Shown here: piece by piece, positions 52,997 through 62,010 of the stretch
Layout: each line of letters begins with the position of its first letter
How positions within the stretch are numbered: the stretch's first letter is position 1
Notes under the pieces: generated by a model
The model's database searches: none
Told to the model about the DNA's origin: nothing
The model's input: only the letters and a program-made list of their open reading frames with translations
Source of the DNA: UBA1858 sp045106935
GTDB taxonomy: Bacteria > Pseudomonadota > Gammaproteobacteria > UBA4575
Direction of reading: 5' to 3'
Length of the DNA stretch: 64,000 bases
Assembly (NCBI GenBank): GCA_045106935.1
Contig: JBGCFN010000018.1
Location: 26,792-90,791, forward strand
Position numbers and translations under genes: made by a program

Positions 52997-54451
52997 ATGC
53001 AACGTACAGTCATTCAGCGAATATTAGGTCAGTTACTTATGGTGTTTAGCGTCACCATGCTTCCACCATTATTAGTAGGCATTTATTATGGCGAGACTGA
53101 TGCCTTTAACAGTTTTGGCAACGCATTCCTTGCTACCTTATTGACAGGATTCTTATTATGGCTGCCTTACCATAAACATCATGGCGATTTGCGATTACGC
53201 GACGGCTTTATCATTGTTGTTTTATTTTGGACGGTGTTAGGAGTATTTGGTGCACTACCACTACTGTTGTCCGACGCAGTGCATATTTCAATTATTGATA
53301 GTCTATTTGAATCTATCTCTGGTTTAACAACCACGGGTGCGACGGTGTTAAGCCAATTAGATACTCTGCCTCATTCAATCTTATTCTACAGGCAACAACT
53401 ACAATGGTTAGGTGGAATGGGAATTATAGTGTTGGCGGTGGCTATCCTGCCGATGTTGGGGGTTGGGGGGATGCAGCTATATCGCGCAGAAACGCCAGGC
53501 CCAGTGAAGGATAGTAAGCTGACACCAAGAATTACCGAAACTGCAAAAGCACTTTGGTACATCTATCTGTCATTAACAATCCTATGTGCGCTGACCTACT
53601 GGTTTGCAGGGATGAATTTGTTTGATGCGGTCAGCCATAGCTTCTCAACGATAGCCATCGGTGGATTTTCGACACATGACCTTAATATCCAATACTTCGA
53701 TAGTGCGACGATAGAATGGGCCGCAATTATTTTCATGCTTATCGCAGGAGCTAATTTTGGGTTGCACTTTGTGGTTTGGCGCAACCGCTCTATGTTGTAT
53801 TACTGGCGTGACGCTGAATTCAAAATGTATATTTCAACATTAGCGATCGTTAGTGTGGTTGCATTTGCAGTGTTGTATATGCACCAGTCAAATCAAGCGT
53901 GGTTCGCCTTAGCAACAAAATCAATTTTCCAAGTTGTTTCCATGGGTACGACGACCGGATTTACGTCAGAGAGTTTTTATCTCTGGCCGACAGTACTTCC
54001 CGTACTATTAATAATGATTAGTTTTATTGGAGGGTGTGCTGGCTCTACTGGTGGAGGAATGAAGGTCATACGGATATTACTGTTATTTAAACAGGGAATG
54101 CGTGAGATTATGCGCTTAATACACCCCAATGCTCAGTTTGCGGTAAAGCTAGGCAAAAAACCCGTTGATAATCGAGTGATGGAAGCAGTATGGGGATTTT
54201 TATCAGCATATATTGCTGTATTTATCGTTATGCTATTGCTGCTAATGGCAACAGGCATCGATCAGGTAACCGCATACTCAGCTGTGGCGGCGACACTGAA
54301 CAACTTAGGCCCAGGTCTAGGAGACGTGGCTCAAAATTATTCGAGTATCAACGGGTTTAGTAAAATAGTCCTATGTTTAGGTATGTTGTTAGGCCGTCTT
54401 GAAATCTTTACATTGCTAGTTATATTTACACCTGTATTCTGGCAGCGTTAA
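52997..54451 (+). CDS. trkH: Trk potassium transporter membrane subunit TrkH
   Basis: Potassium-conducting subunit, 484 residues with about ten membrane helices and four pore loops; ISGLTTTGATV, FSTIAIGGFST, MGTTTGFTSESF and LNNLGPGLGD are the selectivity-loop regions. It sits 32 bases after trkA, so the full core transporter is encoded together. Confidence 0.97.
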   Translation: MQRTVIQRILGQLLMVFSVTMLPPLLVGIYYGETDAFNSFGNAFLATLLTGFLLWLPYHKHHGDLRLRDGFIIVVLFWTVLGVFGALPLLLSDAVHISIIDSLFESISGLTTTGATVLSQLDTLPHSILFYRQQLQWLGGMGIIVLAVAILPMLGVGGMQLYRAETPGPVKDSKLTPRITETAKALWYIYLSLTILCALTYWFAGMNLFDAVSHSFSTIAIGGFSTHDLNIQYFDSATIEWAAIIFMLIAGANFGLHFVVWRNRSMLYYWRDAEFKMYISTLAIVSVVAFAVLYMHQSNQAWFALATKSIFQVVSMGTTTGFTSESFYLWPTVLPVLLIMISFIGGCAGSTGGGMKVIRILLLFKQGMREIMRLIHPNAQFAVKLGKKPVDNRVMEAVWGFLSAYIAVFIVMLLLLMATGIDQVTAYSAVAATLNNLGPGLGDVAQNYSSINGFSKIVLCLGMLLGRLEIFTLLVIFTPVFWQR

Positions 54452-54457
54452 ATTTGC

Positions 54458-55036
54458 ATGAGCGCGATTGCTGATAAATGGGATAATATTTATTCTCAAC
54501 AACAAAGCGAAGACGCAGTACCAAGCACGGTACTTTACGAAAATGCTCATCTATTACCTAGCCATGGCGAAGGATTAGATCTAGCCTGCGGTATGGGAGG
54601 GAATGCAATTTTTTTAGCTTCAAAGAAATTACAAGTGCAAGCGTGGGACGTCTCGACCACCGCATTAAACAAACTAAAACAATATTCGGAGTTAAGGAAT
54701 TTAAGCATCAAAGTAAGTGAACGAGATGTAGAAAATAATCCACCAGACAAAAACATTTTTGATGTAGTGGCCGTGTCTCAGTTTTTACATAGAGCGACAT
54801 TCAACAATTTATGTGACAGTTTGAAAATAGGCGGTTTATTGTTTTATCAAACGTTTACATTAGAAAAGGCACAGCATATTGGTCCAAGTAATCCTAATTT
54901 CCTATTGGCTAAAAATGAACTCCTAAATTTATGCAATGAGATGGAAGTGTTAGTCTATCGAGAGGAAGGTGTACAGGGAGATAGTCTAAAGGGCTGGCGA
55001 AATCAAGCGATGATTGTTGCTAAGCGAATAAAATAA
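54458..55036 (+). CDS. Class I SAM-dependent methyltransferase (TehB-like)
   Basis: It has 192 residues. The SAM-binding motif is GLDLACGMGGNAIFLA, followed by VQAWDVSTTALNKL and the motif FDVVAVSQFLHR. The overall form resembles the TehB/thiopurine-type small methyltransferases; substrate unknown. It begins 6 bases after trkH, so it is probably co-transcribed. It ends 4 bases short of the convergent acyltransferase gene. Confidence 0.85.
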   Translation: MSAIADKWDNIYSQQQSEDAVPSTVLYENAHLLPSHGEGLDLACGMGGNAIFLASKKLQVQAWDVSTTALNKLKQYSELRNLSIKVSERDVENNPPDKNIFDVVAVSQFLHRATFNNLCDSLKIGGLLFYQTFTLEKAQHIGPSNPNFLLAKNELLNLCNEMEVLVYREEGVQGDSLKGWRNQAMIVAKRIK

Positions 55037-55040
55037 ATAA

Positions 55041-55916
55041 TTAATAAGGATTATTGTCACCCGGGGCAGGTTTTTTAAATCTCTTATAGCCCCAAATGTA
55101 CTGCTCAGGCACACGATTTATAAATTTTTCAATGCATTGATTCAATGCATCAGTCGCAGTTACAAGATCCTTGCTATATATCGCCTGCGGTGCATCATGG
55201 TAATAAGCGTCATACTTTAAAGAATTGTCCGTATTGCGTAAGGCATAACAAAATACAACGGGGCATTGGAGTTTGTTAGCTAGTTTGCAAACCAACGTAC
55301 TTGTATACGTCTGCCTCCCATAAAATGAAGAATATATTCCTCCATTTCCTTCTGGCACCTGGTCAGGTAAAATGCCAACACTGCCACCATGCTTTATATG
55401 TTTAATTAAACGTTTTGCATTCAAATCATGAGTACTAATGACCGTGCCCCCAGTACTGCTTCTTCCTTGGCAGGAAAGCATCTCTATATGTTTAGACTTG
55501 GGCGGCGCATACAAAATAAGTAAGTCACTGTTGGCTGCGGTGAGCAATCCTATAAATTCCCAAGAACCAAAATGTGGTGTAACAAAAATAGTGCCCTGTT
55601 TATCTGAACGCTTTAATAAGTGATGATTGTTTATATTGCCTAGTAACGTATTTAATACAGAGTGTGGATGTTTCCATAACCAAAAGCACTCTATGAGTGT
55701 TTTACCATTTTCTTGTAATGTTTTTTTTAATAACTTCTGTTTGTCATGTGGGGATTTTTCTGCAAAGCAAATATCAATATTTACTCGGGCAATATGTTTG
55801 TTTCGATTATTAAAAACAAAAAGCAAATTGCCTATAAGTTTTCCTAAAAAGTGATGAATGCTTAAAGGACAATACGACAACAATCCGAAGCTTAATTTTA
55901 TGAGAAGATGTTTCAA
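55041..55916 (-). CDS. LpxL/HtrB-family acyltransferase
   Basis: Inner-membrane acyltransferase of the lipid A / lysophospholipid family, 291 residues. The catalytic HxxxxE-type motif is in VTPHFGSWEF, and SVGILPDQVPEGNGGIYSSFYGR is the usual second block. It starts with TTG at 55916, as no ATG is in frame before the conserved region. It follows ttcA by 21 bases. Whether the acceptor is lipid A cannot be told from sequence. Confidence 0.88.
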   Translation of the reverse strand: MKHLLIKLSFGLLSYCPLSIHHFLGKLIGNLLFVFNNRNKHIARVNIDICFAEKSPHDKQKLLKKTLQENGKTLIECFWLWKHPHSVLNTLLGNINNHHLLKRSDKQGTIFVTPHFGSWEFIGLLTAANSDLLILYAPPKSKHIEMLSCQGRSSTGGTVISTHDLNAKRLIKHIKHGGSVGILPDQVPEGNGGIYSSFYGRQTYTSTLVCKLANKLQCPVVFCYALRNTDNSLKYDAYYHDAPQAIYSKDLVTATDALNQCIEKFINRVPEQYIWGYKRFKKPAPGDNNPY

Positions 55917-55937
55917 AGTAAGAAGAGTAAAATGGTG

Positions 55938-56687
55938 TTAACTAACCGATTGGTCAGGAGTATTATCTTTGCTAATTAGAGGTTTCATGGCCGACAATAA
56001 ACTTTTGTAAACACCAGGATTGTTTTTCTCTTCATTATTCAGCAGTTGCTTGAAATAATATCGTTGAGTTGGCATGTCAAAACATGCTGGACAATTTTCA
56101 AGGATGACAGGTAATTGTGAGTCCTCAGCAAATGCTTGGGTTTGTCTTTCACGCGCATAAACTAATGGGCGAATGACACGAAGATCCCCTGCATCTATGA
56201 CATAATTTGCTTTCATTGTATTCAACTGTCCCCCATGAAATGCGGACATTAAAAAGCTTTCTGCTAGGTCATCTAAATGTTGTGCTAATGCAATTACATT
56301 ATATTTTTCCTTTCTGGCTGTGCTGTAAATAATACCGCGCTTCATGCGGGAACAGAAAGAACAAAAAGATTTGTTGTCCATATGTTTATCTGCTAACTCT
56401 AAAATTGGTTCAGATTGATAAAAATAAGGAACATCTAACGATTTCAGATATGGAATCAGAGGTGAGGGGTCGAAAGCATCAGATTGTGGATCTACTGTCA
56501 CAACACCAATATCAAAAGAAATCGGTGCATGTCTTTTTAAATGTAATAAAATATGCAGCAGGCTCAGCGAGTCTTTACCACCAGATAGACCAAGTAATAC
56601 GCGGTCATTGTTTTGGATCATTTTATAATCAGCAATGGCTTTGCCGCTTAGATGTAATAATGATTTAGGTGGTTTTATATATTGCAT
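55938..56687 (-). CDS. ttcA: TtcA-family tRNA 2-thiocytidine synthetase
   Basis: ATP-dependent thiolase adding sulfur at C32 of tRNA. It has 249 residues, about 60 fewer than E. coli TtcA. The PP-loop SGGKDS is at 35-40, the iron-sulfur cysteines Cys109 and Cys112 in CSFCSRMKRG, and a further CPAC (199-202) at the position of the third cluster ligand. GEAIADFNM-like GKAIADYKM is at the N-terminus. A related PP-loop paralogue with other specificity is possible. Confidence 0.85.
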   Translation of the reverse strand: MQYIKPPKSLLHLSGKAIADYKMIQNNDRVLLGLSGGKDSLSLLHILLHLKRHAPISFDIGVVTVDPQSDAFDPSPLIPYLKSLDVPYFYQSEPILELADKHMDNKSFCSFCSRMKRGIIYSTARKEKYNVIALAQHLDDLAESFLMSAFHGGQLNTMKANYVIDAGDLRVIRPLVYARERQTQAFAEDSQLPVILENCPACFDMPTQRYYFKQLLNNEEKNNPGVYKSLLSAMKPLISKDNTPDQSVS

Positions 56688-56716
56688 GTGACTAACTCAA
56701 AAGCTGAATAATATAA

Positions 56717-57667
56717 ATGTTAACACTTTATCCAGAGATATCCTCTCGCAAAGAATTTTATCTGCCTGTCTCAGTTGGACATGAATTATGGGTGGCTGAG
56801 TATGGAAACCCGCAAGGTCTGCCTGCAGTGTTTCTGCATGGTGGCCCTGGTGCGGGTTGCGAAAATTATCACCCTAGGTTCTTTGACCCAGAAAAGTATC
56901 GCATTATTCTTTTTGATCAACGCGGCTCAGGGCGATCAAAACCGCATGCAAGCCTTGAGGATAATACGACTCAACACTTGATTGCGGATATCGAGAAAAT
57001 CCGTACGGAATTGAAGATTGAAAAGTGGGTCGTGTTTGGTGGTTCTTGGGGTTCAACGCTGGGCTTGGCTTACGCCGAAGCTCATCCCGATAAGGTGCTT
57101 GGCTTAGTATTAAGGGGGATATTTTTATGTCGACCAGAAGATATTGCGTGGTTCTACCAACAAGGGGCAAGTGCAATTTTCCCAGATTACTGGGAAAACT
57201 ATCAATGCATAATTCCTGAAGAGGAACGCCAAGATATGGTATCTGCTTATTATCAGCGTCTGACGGGTGACGATAAGCAAGCACAACTAAACGCCGCTCG
57301 TGAATGGTCTATATGGGAAGGTAGAACTTCGACTTTGCACTCTAAACAGAGCGTAACAGATCATTTTGGAAGTGATGATGTGGCCTTGAGTTTGGCTAGG
57401 ATTGAATGCCACTATTTCATGAATAATGCTTATTTAGCGCCAGATCAGTTATTACGTGATGCCCACTTACTGAGTGATATTCCTGGTTATATTGTTCACG
57501 GGCGTTATGATGTTGTGTGCCCTGTCCAGCAGGCCTACGCCTTACACCAAGCATGGCCAGAAGCCGATTACTATATTGCTCCAACGAGTGGTCATTCTGC
57601 GAGTGAGGCAGAGATAGTAGATGCATTGGTGTCAGCGACAAATGAATTAGCAAAGCGATACTCATGA
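56717..57667 (+). CDS. pip: Proline iminopeptidase
   Basis: Alpha/beta hydrolase of the S33 family removing N-terminal proline from peptides. It has 316 residues. The oxyanion motif HGGPGAGC, FDQRGSGRS and nucleophile Ser110 in GGSWGS are typical; His293 in SGHSA is the likely triad histidine. It overlaps dtd by 4 bases (ATGA) and is divergent from ttcA. Confidence 0.95.
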   Translation: MLTLYPEISSRKEFYLPVSVGHELWVAEYGNPQGLPAVFLHGGPGAGCENYHPRFFDPEKYRIILFDQRGSGRSKPHASLEDNTTQHLIADIEKIRTELKIEKWVVFGGSWGSTLGLAYAEAHPDKVLGLVLRGIFLCRPEDIAWFYQQGASAIFPDYWENYQCIIPEEERQDMVSAYYQRLTGDDKQAQLNAAREWSIWEGRTSTLHSKQSVTDHFGSDDVALSLARIECHYFMNNAYLAPDQLLRDAHLLSDIPGYIVHGRYDVVCPVQQAYALHQAWPEADYYIAPTSGHSASEAEIVDALVSATNELAKRYS

Positions 57668-58101
57668 TCGCCTTAATACAGCGTGTTTCTGATGGCCAAG
57701 TAGTTATCAATAATGAAAAAGTGGCTAACATCGATACAGGGATTGTGGCCTTATTGGCAGTGCAGTCTGGTGATACGACTGAAAAAAGTAAACGACTTAT
57801 TGAGCGCATACTAAACTACCGAATATTTCCAGATAATGCTGATAAAATGAACCTTAGTCTGCTAGATATACACGGTGGCTTGATTCTGGTTCCACAATTC
57901 ACCTTGGTGGCAGATACTCGTCGTGGAAATCGGCCCAGTTTTGGCAAAAATGTTTCTGCAGAGGTTGGTAAACAATACTTTGAGCAGTTAATTATTCATG
58001 CAAAAAAAGAATATAATCGTGTACAGAACGGCGTATTTGGTGCAGATATGCAAGTGACCTTAACTAACGATGGACCGGTCACCTTCTGGCTAGAAGTGTA
58101 A
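57664..58101 (+). CDS. dtd: D-aminoacyl-tRNA deacylase
   Basis: Removes D-amino acids mischarged on tRNAs. It has 145 residues, normal length. The conserved QFTLVADTRRGNRPSF and C-terminal NDGPVTFWLEV (Gly-cisPro type motif) are present. It is translationally coupled to pip. The hisB gene follows 53 bases later. Confidence 0.97.
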   Translation: MIALIQRVSDGQVVINNEKVANIDTGIVALLAVQSGDTTEKSKRLIERILNYRIFPDNADKMNLSLLDIHGGLILVPQFTLVADTRRGNRPSFGKNVSAEVGKQYFEQLIIHAKKEYNRVQNGVFGADMQVTLTNDGPVTFWLEV

Positions 58102-58154
58102 ATTAGCACTACAATCAGACTCTAAATATAACTCGATAACTACAATAGATCGTT

Positions 58155-58748
58155 ATGGCTTCACGCACTGCAAAAATTGAACGAAACACACTAGAAACCC
58201 AAATTTCCGTAGAGTTGGATATCGACGGAAGTGGCAAGGGAGAGCTTGATAGTGGTGTGCCTTTTCTTGACCATATGTTGGATCAAGTCGTCAGGCATGG
58301 TCAATTTGATATCAAACTTAAGGCCAAAGGTGATCTACATATTGATGCGCATCACACAGTAGAAGATGCGGGCATTACTTTAGGCCAGGCATTCAATAAA
58401 GCCATGGGTGATAAAAAAGGCGTGCGGCGTTATGGCCATGCTTATGTCCCTTTAGATGAAGCATTATCAAGGGTAGTGGTCGATTTTTCTGGACGCCCAG
58501 GACTTGAGTATCATGCAGACTATCCGCGTGCGCGAATTGGAGATTTTGATGTAGATTTAGTGATTGAATTTTTACAAGGGTTTGTTAATCACGCCCAAGT
58601 CACTATGCATGTCGACAATTTACGTGGTTGTAATGCACACCATATTGCGGAAACAATCTTCAAGGCATTAGGTCGAGCTTTGCGTGTTGCGTGTGAGATG
58701 GATCCACGCATGTCAGATCAATTACCTTCTACTAAGGGAGCTCTATAG
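58155..58748 (+). CDS. hisB: Imidazoleglycerol-phosphate dehydratase
   Basis: Histidine synthesis enzyme of 197 residues, the monofunctional form without the N-terminal phosphatase found in E. coli. The conserved SGVPFLDHMLDQ, HIDAHHTVEDAGI and GCNAHHIAETIFKALGRAL segments hold the manganese ligands. First gene of hisB-hisH-hisA-hisF-hisE. Confidence 0.98.
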   Translation: MASRTAKIERNTLETQISVELDIDGSGKGELDSGVPFLDHMLDQVVRHGQFDIKLKAKGDLHIDAHHTVEDAGITLGQAFNKAMGDKKGVRRYGHAYVPLDEALSRVVVDFSGRPGLEYHADYPRARIGDFDVDLVIEFLQGFVNHAQVTMHVDNLRGCNAHHIAETIFKALGRALRVACEMDPRMSDQLPSTKGAL

Positions 58749-58754
58749 CGCGCC

Positions 58755-58787
58755 AAATCGATTGAAAATATATTTGTTTTTCGATTT
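58755..58787. other. Hairpin-capable spacer between hisB and hisH
   Basis: AAATCGA (58755-58761) and TCGATTT (58781-58787) can pair around a 19-base AT-rich loop. This is the only structured element seen inside the his genes. It may modulate transcription or RNA stability; no leader peptide or T-run supports attenuation. Confidence 0.3.
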
Positions 58788-58805
58788 CACCGTTATCATT
58801 ACACC

Positions 58806-59450
58806 ATGGAAAAAGTAGCCATCGTCGATTATGGAATGAGTAATCTACATTCTGTATTTAGTGCGCTGACAAAAGTATCGGATAATAAATTCGACATACA
58901 AATTACTAGAGACCCAACTGTTATCAGTAACAGTGAGCGAGTCGTTTTTCCTGGACAAGGAGCTGCAGCCGATTGTATGCGTCAAATCGACCAATACAAT
59001 CTTCGTGATGCTATTCAGAAAGCCGCGTCAGAAAAGCCATTTTTGGGCATATGCATGGGAATGCAAGTGTTGCTAGAGCGTAGTCAAGAAAATGCTGGGA
59101 CTGAGTGTTTAGGTTTATTGAAAGGATCAGTGAAGGCATTCTCTGAGGCATTTAAAGAGACAGATGTTATCACCCATAAAATTCCTCATATGGGCTGGAA
59201 TACAATTGATCAAAAATTTGATCATCCTGTATGGAGCGGTATTGCTCAAGATAGCTACTTTTACTTTGTACATAGCTATTATGTGAGTCTTGCAGAGACT
59301 GAGCAGTCTGCAGGAATGACCGATTATGGAATTGAATTTTCATCAGCACTTGCAGATGGTAAAGTATTTGCTATGCAATGCCACCCTGAAAAAAGTGCTG
59401 ATAATGGCTTACAATTATTAACCAACTTCCTAACCTGGAACGGCAATTAA
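58806..59450 (+). CDS. hisH: Imidazole glycerol phosphate synthase, glutaminase subunit HisH
   Basis: Supplies ammonia from glutamine to HisF. It has 214 residues. The class I amidotransferase motifs are in place: nucleophile Cys in LGICMGMQVL, and the His-Glu pair in CHPEKS. It starts with VAIVDYGMSNLHSV. It lies between hisB and hisA. Confidence 0.98.
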   Translation: MEKVAIVDYGMSNLHSVFSALTKVSDNKFDIQITRDPTVISNSERVVFPGQGAAADCMRQIDQYNLRDAIQKAASEKPFLGICMGMQVLLERSQENAGTECLGLLKGSVKAFSEAFKETDVITHKIPHMGWNTIDQKFDHPVWSGIAQDSYFYFVHSYYVSLAETEQSAGMTDYGIEFSSALADGKVFAMQCHPEKSADNGLQLLTNFLTWNGN

Positions 59451-59468
59451 ACAGAGCTAATTACTGAC

Positions 59469-60206
59469 ATGATTATTATTCCTGCAATAGATATTAAAGA
59501 AGGTCGCTGTGTACGTTTACGCCAAGGCCGAATGGATGATGAAACAATATTTGATGAGGACCCTGTTGCTGTCGCTGAACGATGGATTGAAGCAGGTGCA
59601 CAAAGATTACATTTAGTTGATTTAGATGGTGCTGTCAGTGGCGCACCACGTAACTTCGATATTATAAAATCTATTACCTCAAATCACCCTGATATACCGA
59701 TTCAAGTTGGTGGGGGTATACGTGATGAAGATACGGTTCAAGAGTATTTAGAAGCGGGTGTGCAGTATGTAATTATTGGCACTCGCGCTGTCACCGCTCC
59801 ACACTTTGTTAATGACTTATGTCTAGAATTTCCTGGGCACGTCATTGTCGGCTTAGATGCCAAAAATGGTAAAGTCGCCATCGATGGCTGGTCAAAATTA
59901 TCGCATCATGATGTCGTTGACCTAGCGCAACATTTTGAAGCAGATGGCGTCGCCTCGATAGTTTTTACAGATGTAAGCCGTGATGGAATGATGCAAGGAT
60001 TAAATGTTGAGTCCACTGTTGAATTAGCTGAAGCCATCCATATCCCAGTGATTGCCTCTGGTGGAGTTACAAATATCAACGACATAAAAAACTTATGTTC
60101 TACAGATGAAGAGGGGATCGTCGGTGTGATTGTTGGTCGAGCTTTATATGAAGGAACAATCGACCTCAAAGAAGCACAAGAAATTGCTAGTCAGCACATG
60201 GCGTAG
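59469..60206 (+). CDS. hisA: Phosphoribosylformimino-5-aminoimidazole carboxamide ribotide isomerase
   Basis: TIM-barrel isomerase of histidine synthesis, 245 residues. It starts MIIIPAIDIKEGRCVRL, with HLVDLDGAVSG and IQVGGGIRDEDTV as phosphate-binding parts. Its end lies 4 bases from the hisF start. It is homologous to HisF by ancient duplication. Confidence 0.98.
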   Translation: MIIIPAIDIKEGRCVRLRQGRMDDETIFDEDPVAVAERWIEAGAQRLHLVDLDGAVSGAPRNFDIIKSITSNHPDIPIQVGGGIRDEDTVQEYLEAGVQYVIIGTRAVTAPHFVNDLCLEFPGHVIVGLDAKNGKVAIDGWSKLSHHDVVDLAQHFEADGVASIVFTDVSRDGMMQGLNVESTVELAEAIHIPVIASGGVTNINDIKNLCSTDEEGIVGVIVGRALYEGTIDLKEAQEIASQHMA

Positions 60207-60210
60207 CTTC

Positions 60211-60984
60211 ATGTCTCTCGCAAAACGAATTATACCTTGTCTCGATGTTGACGCAGGACGTGTTGTAAAAGGCGTCAAATTTGTCGATATCCGCGATGCC
60301 GGTGATCCAGTTGAAATTGCTAAACGATATAATGCTGAGGGAGCGGATGAAATTACCTTCCTGGATATTACGGCAAGCTCAGATGAAAGAGATACGATTG
60401 AACACGTTGTCGAAAAAGTCGCGTCTCAAGTATTTATTCCATTAACTGTGGGTGGCGGCATTCGTAACGTTGATGATATTCGAAGAATGTTGAATGCGGG
60501 TGCAGACAAAGTGGGTATTAATACAGCGGCTGTACATAACCCAGAGTTTGTACAAGAAGCCTCAGAGAAAGTAGGCTCACAATGCATAGTGGTTTCAATC
60601 GATGCAAAAAAAGTATCTGTCGATGGTAAGCCAGATAAATGGGAAATTTTCACTCACGGCGGAAGAAAAGAAACTGGAATAGATGCCATTGAATGGGCCG
60701 TTAGAATGGCTAAATATGGTGCTGGAGAGTTGTTATTGACCAGTATGGATCGAGATGGCACTAAATCTGGTTTCGATTTAAAGCTAACTAAAAATATTAG
60801 CCAAGCAGTGCCTATTCCAGTGATAGCTTCTGGTGGTGTCGGCAACCTACAACATTTAAGTGATGGTGTCTCAAAAGGACAAGCCGATGCAGTATTAGCC
60901 GCTAGCATCTTCCATTTTGGGGAATATTCCATCGGTGAAGCAAAAGCCCATATGCGTGAGCAAGGAATTACCGTTCGGGGATAA
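60211..60984 (+). CDS. hisF: Imidazole glycerol phosphate synthase, cyclase subunit HisF
   Basis: Cyclase half of IGP synthase; makes imidazole glycerol phosphate and AICAR. From the ATG at 60211 it has 257 residues, starting LAKRIIPCLDVDAGRVVKG. The upstream in-frame start (60130) would overlap hisA and is rejected. LDITASSDERDT and VGGGIRNVDDI are typical. Its next neighbour is hisE, not hisI. Confidence 0.98.
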   Translation: MSLAKRIIPCLDVDAGRVVKGVKFVDIRDAGDPVEIAKRYNAEGADEITFLDITASSDERDTIEHVVEKVASQVFIPLTVGGGIRNVDDIRRMLNAGADKVGINTAAVHNPEFVQEASEKVGSQCIVVSIDAKKVSVDGKPDKWEIFTHGGRKETGIDAIEWAVRMAKYGAGELLLTSMDRDGTKSGFDLKLTKNISQAVPIPVIASGGVGNLQHLSDGVSKGQADAVLAASIFHFGEYSIGEAKAHMREQGITVRG

Positions 60985-61070
60985 ACTTTCTCGCCTCTAC
61001 CCCGTCAAAACCCTAATGAAATATGGGTGTGATATCCTTAAAAATCGCTGAAAAAGGCATAGCTATAGAG

Positions 61071-61397
61071 ATGCAAAATCAAGAAATATTGCAACAACTT
61101 CAACAAGTATTAATTGCTCGTAAGGACGCTCAAGCAAATGAGTCTTATGTCGCAAGCCTATACGAGAAAGGATTAGACCACATTTTAAAAAAAGTGGGTG
61201 AAGAATCCAGTGAAGTGATCATTGCAGCTAAAGGTTCAGACTCCAACGAACTGACTAAAGAAGTAGCAGATCTATGGTTTCACTGCATGGTATTGCTTGT
61301 AAATAATGGCTTGGATATCAGCGATGTATTAGATGAGTTAGATCGAAGATTCGGGCTTTCGGGCTTAGAAGAGAAGGCTAATAGAGTAAGCAAATAA
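61071..61397 (+). CDS. hisE: Phosphoribosyl-ATP pyrophosphatase
   Basis: Second step of histidine synthesis. From the ATG at 61071 it has 108 residues, with ESYVASLYEKGLDHILKKVGEE and LWFHCMVLL typical. An upstream ATG at 61023 adds 16 unconserved residues. It is a stand-alone HisE, not fused to HisI. It is followed by tatA, as in Pseudomonas. Confidence 0.95.
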   Translation: MQNQEILQQLQQVLIARKDAQANESYVASLYEKGLDHILKKVGEESSEVIIAAKGSDSNELTKEVADLWFHCMVLLVNNGLDISDVLDELDRRFGLSGLEEKANRVSK

Positions 61398-61433
61398 GCT
61401 TACTCACAAATAGACATAATTAGGAGACCTGTA

Positions 61434-61613
61434 ATGGGAATTAGCATTTGGCAGTTACTGATAATTTTAGCAATTGTATTGCTTCTGTTTGGGACAAAGC
61501 GTTTAAAAAACATGGGTGGTGATGTGGGCGGTGCGATTAAGAATTTTAAATCAGCTGTTAAAAATGAAGAGGCTGAAAAATCGACTGAGACAGAAGACGC
61601 TAAAGATAAATAA
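61434..61613 (+). CDS. tatA: Sec-independent protein translocase subunit TatA
   Basis: Forms the pore of the twin-arginine translocase. It has 59 residues: one membrane helix (about 5-20: IWQLLIILAIVLLLFG), the hinge FGTKRLKNMG, an amphipathic helix, and a short acidic tail. A good AGGAG ribosome site lies 7 bases before the ATG. tatB and tatC follow. Confidence 0.97.
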   Translation: MGISIWQLLIILAIVLLLFGTKRLKNMGGDVGGAIKNFKSAVKNEEAEKSTETEDAKDK

Positions 61614-61619
61614 TCAAAT

Positions 61620-61943
61620 ATGTTTGACTTTAGTTTTTGGGAGTTAGCGATAGTCCTTATCGTGGCGCTATTAGTCGTAGGCCCAGATAAGTTGCCAGTA
61701 CTTGCCGCAAAAATTGGTCGATTGGTTGGAAAAGGTAAACGTATGATGATGTCAGTACGTTCAGATATTGAAAATGAGTTAAAAGCGGCAGAGTTAAAAG
61801 AAATGTTAGAAAAACAGCAAAGTGAAATATCCCAATTAAGAAATATTCTTAATGATACTCAGTCAGACACACAGCAAGAAATACAAAAAGCACTTGATAG
61901 CACTGATGAAAGCCATCATGAAACTAACCATAAGACTGATTAA
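61620..61943 (+). CDS. tatB: Sec-independent protein translocase subunit TatB
   Basis: Substrate-receptor partner of TatC. It has 107 residues: one N-terminal membrane helix (MFDFSFWELAIVLIVALLVV), the GPDKLP motif, an amphipathic helix, and a Gln/His-rich acidic tail. It starts 6 bases after tatA. Confidence 0.97.
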   Translation: MFDFSFWELAIVLIVALLVVGPDKLPVLAAKIGRLVGKGKRMMMSVRSDIENELKAAELKEMLEKQQSEISQLRNILNDTQSDTQQEIQKALDSTDESHHETNHKTD

Positions 61944-62010
61944 AAATCATTGCTTCTCATTATATATATCACCTTCCTATTAAGATCGAATAGTTATATA
62001 GATAAAGTCC

